Source: Duncaniella freteri
GTDB taxonomy: Bacteria; Bacteroidota; Bacteroidia; Bacteroidales; Muribaculaceae
DNA: 64,000 nt
Assembly (NCBI RefSeq): GCF_004766125.1
Contig: NZ_SJSA01000001.1
Span: 2,170,001-2,234,000, forward strand
Direction: 5' to 3'
Numbering within the stretch: position 1 is the first letter of the stretch; the number at the start of each line of letters is the position of its first letter. The notes below the pieces were generated by a model that was not told where the DNA came from, made no database searches, and saw only the letters and a list, made by a program, of their open reading frames with translations. The translations under genes and the position numbers were made by a program. Shown here in pieces: positions 56,482-62,978 of this stretch.

Positions 56482-57333
56482 ATGACAACACAAGAGAAAC
56501 AACAGATCAGCGACCAGCTCCGCGCCTACTGCGAGCAAAAAGGGAGCCAGAACAAAGCGGCCACCGCGTTAAAGGTGAGCAGCGCGACCGTGAGCAAGAT
56601 ATTGGCCGGCAACTGGGAGACCATAGCCGACGAGATGTGGCGCAGCATAGCCGGGCAGATAAACGGGCGCGGCGCCGAGGGGTGGCAGTTGGTGCCGACC
56701 CGTGCCTACAACGCCATGACCTTTGCCCTGGAGAACGCGCAGCGCGACGCCCTGGTGATGGCTGTAATCGGTGAAGCCGGGAGCGGCAAGACCGAGGCCG
56801 TAAAGAACTACACGGCAGCCGGGCGCAACGTGTACCACCTTGTTTGCTCCGAGTACTGGAACCGGCGCACGTTCATGGCAAAGGTGCTCCAGACAATGGG
56901 CGTGGCATACAGCGGCAACACCGTGGCCGACATGATGGACGCTATTGTAGACACGTTGAAGCGCAAAGAAACGCCGCTCATAGTTCTGGACGAGGCCGAC
57001 AAGCTGAGCGACCAAGTGCTTTACTTTTTCATAAGCCTTTACAACCAGCTTGAGGACCACTGCGGCATTATCCTGACCGCGACCAGCTACTTGCGCGCCC
57101 GGATTGAAAAGGGGCTGCGCCTGAACCGCAAAGGCTATGCGGAGATCTTCAGCCGCTTGGGTCGCAAGTTTGTGGAACTGCCCCTCCACAACAGTGAGGA
57201 CGTGGCCGCCGTATGCGTCGCCAACGGTGTGACAGACACCAAGACAATTAACAGCATTATAGACGAGGCCGACGGCGACCTGCGGCGCGTTAAACGCTCC
57301 GTATGGGCCAAGGTGAAAGGAGGTGCAAAATGA
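56482..57333 (+). CDS. MuB-like AAA+ target-DNA ATPase
   Basis: A 283-residue ATPase that in Mu selects target DNA and activates the transposase. An N-terminal helix-turn-helix (AATALKVSSATVSKILAGNW) is followed by Walker A GEAGSGKTE (about 99-107) and Walker B LIVLDEADKLS. The C-terminal helical domain ends DGDLRRVKRSVWAKV. It lies 13 bp after the transposase gene, preceded by GTAAAAGGATATG, and overlaps the next gene by 4 bp. Confidence 0.9.
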   Translation: MTTQEKQQISDQLRAYCEQKGSQNKAATALKVSSATVSKILAGNWETIADEMWRSIAGQINGRGAEGWQLVPTRAYNAMTFALENAQRDALVMAVIGEAGSGKTEAVKNYTAAGRNVYHLVCSEYWNRRTFMAKVLQTMGVAYSGNTVADMMDAIVDTLKRKETPLIVLDEADKLSDQVLYFFISLYNQLEDHCGIILTATSYLRARIEKGLRLNRKGYAEIFSRLGRKFVELPLHNSEDVAAVCVANGVTDTKTINSIIDEADGDLRRVKRSVWAKVKGGAK

Positions 57334-57539
57334 GCAAGCAGAACAAAAGCACGGAGATAAGCTACAAGGTCTATAACACTATTTGCGAGTGTGACGACAT
57401 GGGGCAGGCTCTGGAGGTGCTAACCGACACAATCGTGGCAACCATTGCCGGAAACATCAAAGGCAAGACCGACCAAGCGCTCATAATGGGCGCTTGCATA
57501 CGGCGACTAAGAGAATATAAAAAACAAATTCAAAAATGA
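57330..57539 (+). CDS. Small phage early protein, unknown
   Basis: A 69-residue protein, helical and charged (EISYKVYNTICECDDM ... ALIMGACIRRLREYKK). It is embedded in the early operon by ATGA overlaps at both ends, so it is translationally coupled to MuB and to the next gene. No family recognised. Confidence 0.65.
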   Translation: MSKQNKSTEISYKVYNTICECDDMGQALEVLTDTIVATIAGNIKGKTDQALIMGACIRRLREYKKQIQK

Positions 57540-57814
57540 AACCTTACCCCGTAACACTGAAATATAGCAGCACTTTCGAGCTAATGCCCGGGTGGGTGCC
57601 CGAGGTGTTGCAGACATGGCTCGAGGAGGGCTGGACGTGCGACATAACAGTTAAACGGACAACGCAGCCGCTTACAGGTCGCCGGGTGCTTGTAGTGAAA
57701 ATTACCGCCAGCACTTCCGAGGATTTGGCGGCAAAACGAAAAGCATTAAACAAGATGATTGAGGCCAAGGGGTACGGTCCCAATGTGCTGAGACTTCGGC
57801 CAAAGATGAAATAA
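57536..57814 (+). CDS. Small phage early protein, unknown
   Basis: A 92-residue alpha/beta protein (WVPEVLQTWLEEGWTCDITV; RRVLVVKITASTSED). Starts on the ATGA overlap with the preceding gene and ends 7 bp before the RecA-like ATPase gene. No family recognised. Confidence 0.65.
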   Translation: MKPYPVTLKYSSTFELMPGWVPEVLQTWLEEGWTCDITVKRTTQPLTGRRVLVVKITASTSEDLAAKRKALNKMIEAKGYGPNVLRLRPKMK

Positions 57815-57821
57815 CGAGAGA

Positions 57822-58469
57822 ATGAGCAGAGCGATAAGCAATCAAAATGTGCTTGCAGCGCGGTTTGAGACGGTGGAGTTTGCCGGTGAATGGCTGGCGA
57901 GCTTCGGCCGTCCCGAGCTTCGCGGAACGTGGATAATATGGGGCGGCTCCGGCTCCGGCAAAACCACGTTTACGCTCATGCTCTGCAAGTATCTGGCGAA
58001 CTTTGGGCGCGTGGCCTACAACAGCCTCGAGCAGGGGTTGAGCCTATCACTGCAAAAGGCATGGGAGCGCGTCGGAATGGGCGAAGCCGGCAACAGTGTG
58101 ATCCTGCTGAACAAAGAGGAACTCCCCGAGCTCCGGGCGCGTCTGAACAAGCGCAAAAGCCCTGAAATAATCATAATTGACAGCGTGCAATATCTGGACG
58201 GCTTCAACTGGGCCAGCTTTAAGAAGCTCAAAAGAGAGTACCCCGATAAACTGTTTATTTTCATAAGTCAGGCCGACCGGGCAGGCAAGGATCCGGACGG
58301 CAAGTTGGCCGGAAAAATCCGCTATGACGCCGAGATAAAAATCAAGGTTGAGGGCTTCAAGGCATTTGTTACGACACGCTACGAGGACGCAGAGCGGGGC
58401 GAGGGCGGCGCGGACTTCATAATCTGGGAGCAGGGCGCGGCAGAGTATTGGGCAGAACAATTAAAGTAA
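57822..58469 (+). CDS. Second P-loop ATPase (RecA/RadA-like fold) in phage early operon
   Basis: A 215-residue ATPase. Walker A GGSGSGKTT (about 41-49), Walker B EIIIIDSVQYL, a sensor-like strand FIFISQADRAGKDPDG, and a C-terminal Glu-Gly strand region resemble the RecA/DnaB/RadA core rather than MuB. There is no zinc finger or Lon-like domain, so it is a bare core. It could act in replication or recombination of the transposing phage; Mu itself has no clear equivalent. It is tightly packed between the small early genes and the Gp16-like gene. Confidence 0.75.
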   Translation: MSRAISNQNVLAARFETVEFAGEWLASFGRPELRGTWIIWGGSGSGKTTFTLMLCKYLANFGRVAYNSLEQGLSLSLQKAWERVGMGEAGNSVILLNKEELPELRARLNKRKSPEIIIIDSVQYLDGFNWASFKKLKREYPDKLFIFISQADRAGKDPDGKLAGKIRYDAEIKIKVEGFKAFVTTRYEDAERGEGGADFIIWEQGAAEYWAEQLK

Positions 58470-58964
58470 ATGACAATGGCGAAAAAGGAAAATAAAACAA
58501 TGGACCAAATCCACAAAGGGCTATTAAAGCGTTATCACACCCTTTGCACGGTGCTGGGGCTTGATGATGAAGCCAAGCGCGCGATCCTGACAAGCTGGGG
58601 CGTTGAGAGCAGCCGCGACCTGAGCCAACACCAGCTCATAGACATTTGCGCCAAGCTGAGCGAGCAGGTGGACGAGAAGCAGGGCACGGCCAGACTTGAC
58701 AAACTGCGCAAGCAGGTAATTGCCGCGATTGGCGGCTGGCTTCGGCAGACCGGGCAGCCCGAGAACGTGGCGAAGATCAAAGGTATTGCAGAGCGTGCGA
58801 GTGGTTACAGCGACTTCAACAAAATACCCCGCGAGAGGCTGCGCAACCTCATAGCGACATTTAACAACAAGGTAAAAGACGCCCGGGCGGTTGACGCTTT
58901 GACCGACGCGCTGCTCATGCAGCACTACACGACCCCCGGCAGTTTTGACCCCTCAAACAATTAA
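58470..58964 (+). CDS. Gp16-like (DUF1018) phage regulatory protein
   Basis: A 164-residue protein matching the Mu Gp16/GemA family pattern, with an N-terminal KGLLKRYHTLCTVLGLDDEAKR, a central GGWLRQTGQPENVAKIKGIAERA and a late LIATFNNKVKDARAV. In Mu, GemA affects host gene expression and DNA topology; the exact role here is not known. The ATG directly follows the previous stop (TAAATG); a second Met two codons on is equally possible. Confidence 0.75.
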   Translation: MTMAKKENKTMDQIHKGLLKRYHTLCTVLGLDDEAKRAILTSWGVESSRDLSQHQLIDICAKLSEQVDEKQGTARLDKLRKQVIAAIGGWLRQTGQPENVAKIKGIAERASGYSDFNKIPRERLRNLIATFNNKVKDARAVDALTDALLMQHYTTPGSFDPSNN

Positions 58965-58968
58965 GAGA

Positions 58969-59163
58969 ATGAAAGAGAAAACTAAAAAGAACCTGCGCAA
59001 AGTATGCCTCCCATTCTGGTGGGCATGGATAGCAATAGCCGTTGCGGTGCTCATGGGCGGTCTGTTGCTGGAGATGGTGGCGTGGCTGCTGGTAGGCAAG
59101 CCCGGAGAAGCCGGCAAACTAATAAAAGCGCAATTCAAAAAGCGAAACAATGAAAGAACTTGA
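58969..59163 (+). CDS. Small single-pass membrane protein
   Basis: A 64-residue protein with a basic N-terminus (KEKTKKNLRK), one strong hydrophobic helix (IAIAVAVLMGGLLLEMVAWLLV) split around residue 30, and a basic tail. Starts 4 bp after the Gp16-like gene and overlaps the next small gene by 14 bp. It could be a holin-like or signalling protein; size alone does not decide. Confidence 0.55.
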   Translation: MKEKTKKNLRKVCLPFWWAWIAIAVAVLMGGLLLEMVAWLLVGKPGEAGKLIKAQFKKRNNERT

Positions 59164-59311
59164 AAAGATTAAAGAGATGATTAAAGAGCAGACGGCGCAC
59201 ATGAGCGAGAACGCCCGGGCCGAGCTGCTGGATGATCTGGCGTGGTGGGCTTCGCAAGAGGCCGGGTCGCTCAACTTCGAGAGTCCCGACGCCGAGGACT
59301 ACGACAACTAA
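59150..59311 (+). CDS. Small acidic phage protein (53 aa)
   Basis: A short frame MKELEKIKEMIKEQ ... SPDAEDYDN of 53 codons. It begins inside the end of the membrane-protein gene (14-bp overlap, different frame) and is preceded by an A-rich stretch with AGCGAAACA. It has a charged helix followed by an acidic tail. It is kept as a gene because it fits the dense early operon and fills the gap without other coding. No family recognised. Confidence 0.5.
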   Translation: MKELEKIKEMIKEQTAHMSENARAELLDDLAWWASQEAGSLNFESPDAEDYDN

Positions 59312-59388
59312 GGAGCTGGGCCGGTGTAAAAGGACAAACACCGAAACAGTTAAACACAATTTAATAACCACTTAAACACCATTTACCG

Positions 59389-60126
59389 ATGAGTGAAAAG
59401 ACCCAAGTTACCATGACGGCGGAACAGCTCGCCAAGTGGGAGGCTTTTCAGGAAGCCGAAAAGAAAAAGGAAGCGGCAGAGCGCCGCAAACAGCAGCGCG
59501 AGACTTACGCGCAATTAGTGGACCAAGAGCTGGAGACCGCGCTCCCCGAGCTCCGCAGCCTGAGCGAACAGATTAAGACGGTAAAAGATACCGTATTCGG
59601 CAATTTTGACACTGTGCTCAAAATGAAAGCCGAGGTCGTGGGCTTCAAGGAGGATGGGCAATGGTCGCACACATTCACCAACCAAGACAGCACCATGCGC
59701 CTGACATTAGGCGTTAACACCGTTGACGGCTGGGGCGACATGGTAACGGCCGGCATTGCAATGGTACGCAAGTACATTGAAAGCCTTGCGACCGACGCGA
59801 AAACCAAAACGCTTGTGCAGACCGTTCTCCGGCTGCTGAGCACTGACAAGCAGGGCAACCTCAACGCCAGCCGTGTGCTCCAGTTGCAGAAACTTGCCGA
59901 CGAGAGCGACGACGACCAGTTCAAAGAGGGTGTGAAAATTATTCGCGAGAGTTACCAGCCGACGGCCACACGGCGCTATATCCGCGCCCAGTACCGCGAC
60001 AAAGGGACCGGCGCTTGGCGTAACATACCGCTTGGCATTACAGACGTGGATCTTCTGACCGAGGAAGAAAAAGCCCCGGAAGCGACCGCAGAGGCGGACG
60101 AGACCGAGGCAAAGGCAGAGCCTTAA
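59389..60126 (+). CDS. DUF3164 family phage protein
   Basis: A 245-residue protein of the DUF3164 family, a common early-region protein of Mu-like phages whose role is unknown. It shows an N-terminal coiled coil (QLAKWEAFQEAEKKKEAAE) and the family core (QTVLRLLSTDKQGNLNASRVL; YIRAQYRDKGTGAWRNIPL), with an acidic Ala/Glu tail. It is preceded at 59326 by the recurrent GTAAAAGGACA motif and by short TTAAACAC repeats. Confidence 0.82.
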   Translation: MSEKTQVTMTAEQLAKWEAFQEAEKKKEAAERRKQQRETYAQLVDQELETALPELRSLSEQIKTVKDTVFGNFDTVLKMKAEVVGFKEDGQWSHTFTNQDSTMRLTLGVNTVDGWGDMVTAGIAMVRKYIESLATDAKTKTLVQTVLRLLSTDKQGNLNASRVLQLQKLADESDDDQFKEGVKIIRESYQPTATRRYIRAQYRDKGTGAWRNIPLGITDVDLLTEEEKAPEATAEADETEAKAEP

Positions 60127-60221
60127 AAAGACGCCGCGCCAGCGTGCGAACCGAAGCCGCTAACCGCCAGCGCTGAGCCTGATGTAAAAGGACAGTGCAA
60201 AGTTAGTAAAAATCGGTGAGA

Positions 60222-60458
60222 ATGACAAGCAAAAAGCGACATAAAAGCACGCTGGCGCGAGCTGCAAAAATCAAGGCTGTCACGGCCTTGCATTACGAAG
60301 CGGGCAACCAAGCCAAATGTTACGCGGCAGTGTGGCGGCGCTATATCGAGCCCGAGTTTGGCATTTGTTACCGCACTTATCTAAATTTGCTGGGCGTTGA
60401 CCCGGACAAAGAGGAACGAAACCGCGACACCGCCCCCTCCCTGTTTGATGATTGGTGA
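60222..60458 (+). CDS. Small basic phage protein
   Basis: A 78-residue protein with a very basic N-terminus (TSKKRHKSTLARAAKIK), then NQAKCYAAVWRRYIEPEFGICYRTYLNLLGV and an acidic C-terminal SLFDDW. The N-terminal half may bind DNA. Last rightward early gene; the convergent terminator follows directly. ATG at 60222 is preferred over an in-frame GTG at 60216. The function is unknown; possibly a late-gene activator by position. Confidence 0.6.
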   Translation: MTSKKRHKSTLARAAKIKAVTALHYEAGNQAKCYAAVWRRYIEPEFGICYRTYLNLLGVDPDKEERNRDTAPSLFDDW

Positions 60459-60463
60459 AAATA

Positions 60464-60500
60464 AACACCCCTGACGGACGCAAGAGCCGCCGGGGGTGTT
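60464..60500. terminator. Terminator where early and morphogenesis genes converge
   Basis: AACACCCCTGACGG (60464-60477) pairs with CCGCCGGGGGTGTT (60487-60500) with one mismatch and one G-U pair, 9-nt loop, then TTGTTGTATT. It can act on both strands. Confidence 0.75.
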
Positions 60501-60506
60501 GTTGTA

Positions 60507-60992
60507 TTAGTCGGTCTGTTTAATGGCCGCAGAGAGGCCGAGAACGCGCGAGGGCGGCCGCATAGCGGTGATGTCCTGCACCCCGCAGATGTAACGCTCC
60601 ACATTTTCCCATATTTCGGTGTGTGCGTGGTTTGTCGCCGAGGTGGTGAGCATGAAGCCGGAGAAATGGGGGCCGCGCAGTCCTTGCATTGCGGCGTTGA
60701 TACGGTCGAGGAGGTCGAACACCTCAAAGGCTTCAGGAATGTGGGGGTCGTTGTGGCCGTGTGTCAGCACGGCACGGGTGAGGACATGAAGCCGGAGGGC
60801 GAGCGAGCCACGGCGGGCGCCCATTCCCTGCTGCTTCCACTCCACAGCTTCAAACTCCACGAACACCGCCGGGAGCGGATAGACGGCACCGCCGGAAAAG
60901 TGCGAGCCGTCGTCGTTCCAGAGGTCCACGAACTCCACGCCCGGAACAGCGGCCACGGCTTCGGCCACAGCGTAAAAAATTGCTTTTCTCAT
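60507..60992 (-). CDS. Phage gp37-like tail/morphogenesis protein
   Basis: A 161-residue protein. It overlaps the gpG-like gene by 4 bp (start ATG shared with its stop) and follows it in the order seen in Mu-type morphogenesis modules. An N-terminal RKAIFYAVAEAVAAVPGVEFVDLWNDD, a hydrophobic beta strand AVFVEFEAVEW and a RRGSLALRLHVLT strand resemble small tail-terminator/completion proteins. The family call is tentative. Confidence 0.6.
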   Translation of the reverse strand: MRKAIFYAVAEAVAAVPGVEFVDLWNDDGSHFSGGAVYPLPAVFVEFEAVEWKQQGMGARRGSLALRLHVLTRAVLTHGHNDPHIPEAFEVFDLLDRINAAMQGLRGPHFSGFMLTTSATNHAHTEIWENVERYICGVQDITAMRPPSRVLGLSAAIKQTD

Positions 60993-61471
60993 TGTCTTAA
61001 AAATTTAGTTAGTTGTAAATTGAATTTGTCGAGGTTGCTCTGGATAACGTCGCGGATCAATTTTTGCGTTTCCGGGCCGTCGCCGATAAACTGGCGTTGC
61101 GGGATTTTGATAACCTGCCCCACTTTCATAAGGGCCATATATTTCCAGCCGACCTCGCCTGTTTCCTTGAACTTCGCCCAAAAGAAGCGTTTCATTTTGC
61201 CGGTAACGGTGATTGTCCCGCCCTCATTGTGCAGGGCCGTGTAAGGCTCCGAGGAGGTAAAGCGCACGCCGTCGCCGGACACTTCGCCCTGTGTGGAGCG
61301 GCGCATTGCCCCGGACTGCATGAGGAGCGAGCCACGCGCGTAATCGTGTGCGCGAGGCTTCCACTTGTCGGAGAAAAAGCCCTTACGTTCAAAGTTGCGG
61401 TCGAACTCGTCGGAGAGCTCCACGCGCATATCTTCGAGAATATCGGCCTTTAATTGCTTGGGGTCGAGCAT
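60989..61471 (-). CDS. Phage virion morphogenesis / tail completion protein (Mu gpG-like)
   Basis: A 160-residue protein. The pattern FERKGFFSDKWKPRA ... LMQSGAMRRSTQGEVSGDGVRFTSSEPYTALHNEGG and a C-terminal PQRQFIGDGPETQKLIRDVI is that of the phage virion morphogenesis (tail completion) family. Such proteins cap or complete tails during assembly. It is translated from the same leftward transcript as MuF, with the opposite-strand small gene lying between them. Confidence 0.82.
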   Translation of the reverse strand: MLDPKQLKADILEDMRVELSDEFDRNFERKGFFSDKWKPRAHDYARGSLLMQSGAMRRSTQGEVSGDGVRFTSSEPYTALHNEGGTITVTGKMKRFFWAKFKETGEVGWKYMALMKVGQVIKIPQRQFIGDGPETQKLIRDVIQSNLDKFNLQLTKFLRQ

Positions 61472-61490
61472 TTAATTGGTGTTTAAGTGT

Positions 61491-61519
61491 TGTTATACCA
61501 GAATAAATTATTAAATTTG
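61491..61519 (+). promoter_or_regulatory. Promoter of the small Cys-rich gene beside MuF
   Basis: TTG (61491-61493, preceded by G), 18-nt spacer, TAAATTTG (61512-61519). The predicted start is at about 61526, only 2 nt before the ATG, so the transcript would be essentially leaderless. Confidence 0.55.
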
Positions 61520-61527
61520 CGGCTACA

Positions 61528-61755
61528 ATGGGACATATTATCGATAAGGAAATAACGCAACCTTACATGTGTGAGGACTGCAAGCATTTTCGGCGTGGGC
61601 TTACCTGTGCCGCTTTTGACTTTATCCCGTCTGAAATCATAGAGGACGGGGCAGAGAGTCACGACCATATATTGCCCGGACAAAAGGGCAATTTTGTATT
61701 TGAACCCAAGGGGGAGCGCGAGAAAATGCGCGTTTATTTGCTTGATGAAGATTGA
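61528..61755 (+). CDS. Small Cys-rich protein opposite MuF (putative immunity or lysogenic gene)
   Basis: A 75-residue protein with Cys15-x2-Cys18-x8-Cys27 and a later HDH (45-47), a plausible zinc-binding fold, followed by ILPGQKGNFVFEP. I do not recognise a named family. It runs against the surrounding morphogenesis genes, has its own promoter, and overlaps the 3' end of the MuF/metallopeptidase gene by 22 bp. Independent expression from a prophage next to a possible toxin domain suits an immunity role. This is inference from position. Confidence 0.65.
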   Translation: MGHIIDKEITQPYMCEDCKHFRRGLTCAAFDFIPSEIIEDGAESHDHILPGQKGNFVFEPKGEREKMRVYLLDED

Positions 61756-62759
61756 TGTTTTTCTTCATATAGTTTTTTAATGATATTACCCACCGCGACC
61801 GCTATTGGCCGCGGTTTTTCGTTGTTAAGATATTCGGACCACGCCTCAGCGATGAACTCAGCGGCATTTTTATTGCCATAGGTTGAGAGTACCTCGGTAA
61901 TGTGCGCTTTGCCCTTGCTGTGTTCCTGATTGAACAGCTTGAGAAAGTCTGCATTTGAGCGGAGGCCCAGCAGGCGGTCAATCTCATGGCCCAGCTCATG
62001 GTCAAAAACCGCTTTAAGAGTACCGCAGCCGGGCGGGTGCCACTTGCTTTTAACATCGCTGGCGAGTGACTTATCTATTTTTTCGCCAGCCCATGAGGTG
62101 TTAAAACAAATACCGCTTAAACCGTACTGCTTGCCATATCCGTGAGAATAGGCATAACAACCGGGACTTGCACAGGCTTTGCGGGCGTATTTTTTAGCCA
62201 TATCCAGCAGGAGGCTTTCACGTTGTCCCGGGTATAGTCGTTTGTATTCCTCAAACAGCGCGGAGGTCATTAACTCAGTACGACCGCGAATGGTACCGAC
62301 AAACAACGTTTCTTTTTTTAGTTCCGGCCAACATTGAAAATGGCGCTCCACGCTTCGGAAAATAGACTCAATTTGTGCCATATTGGTTTTAGTAAAGCCT
62401 TTTAGGGAGCAGTTAACGCCGAGTTTGTCGCGGAAAAATTGCTCAGCTTCGGCCACTGTTTTAGGGGTCCACTCCGCAGGTGTGTAGCCCTCAATGGCCT
62501 GCTTTACCTGCTGCGGCTTCGGCCCTTTGAAATATGGGTGCTTGGCTGGAAACAGTTCTAATGTTTTGCCGGGATTGAAGCGGAAAATCTGCTGTTTGGC
62601 CGCTTCGGTGCAGTTGTTGCCCCGGAGCATGGAGAGGGCCGGGTCGCTCTGGGGATATTTGCCCTTGCGGACCTGTACCGCCGTACAGCGACAATTCCAG
62701 CCATTGGGCGGCAGATACATTTCCCAGAACGGGTCAGAGGGTGGCAGCGTCGTGTTATG
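61734..62759 (-). pseudogene. MuF-like head protein fused to putative metallopeptidase domain, 5'-truncated
   Basis: The frame opens at 62759 after a TAA and reads TLPPSDPFWEMYLPPNGWNCRC, the characteristic C-terminal end of Mu gpF-type minor head proteins. The approximately 250-residue N-terminal head part is missing. About 230 residues of unrelated sequence follow, with HELGHEID (an HExxH zinc site, residues 241-245 counting from the first Met at 62720) and a later NAAEFIAEAWSEYL that could give the third ligand Glu. MuF proteins with C-terminal effector domains are known as phage-encoded polymorphic toxins. Truncation probably comes from insertion of the element that begins at about 62750. 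Confidence 0.75.
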
Positions 62760-62923
62760 TTAATGCAGGAGGAAAGTCAAGAAAGCGATAGGAAGATAAC
62801 AGCAATGAGTATTAGGCAGTTAGGTTAATTGGACGTTGCTGTGAATTTCGTTGTTTTTGATTATTTTTCGCCAATCGTACACATTTCGTACAATTCAAGT
62901 GTTAATAGATATTGAGGGCGATT

Positions 62924-62953
62924 TTTGCGTTCGGCAAGTTGTCGCTATCTTTG
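62924..62953 (+). promoter_or_regulatory. Promoter of the integrase gene
   Basis: TTTG (62924-62927), 18-nt spacer, TATCTTTG (62946-62953). The predicted start is near 62960, 19 nt before the ATG. Confidence 0.65.
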
Positions 62954-62978
62954 CTTAACACCACAAATTTAATGATTT

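Larger units (their letters stand above)
52171..62759. mobile_element. Mu-like transposable prophage, right part missing from view
   Basis: The gene content is that of a Mu-type phage: repressor, Ner-position protein, MuA (DDE transposase), MuB (ATPase), Gp16-like, DUF3164, then MuF, tail-completion and gp37-like proteins. Base composition is visibly GC-richer than the host. The left boundary is somewhere in 52150-52200; the right boundary is not present, because MuF is cut at about 62750. Early genes run rightward and morphogenesis genes leftward, meeting at a terminator at 60464-60500. Terminase, portal, capsid and tail genes are absent from the window. Confidence 0.85.

Noticed and set aside
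60621..61453. Plus-strand frames opposite the tail genes
   Set aside because: They mirror the gp37-like and gpG-like genes, and their products have no recognisable pattern.
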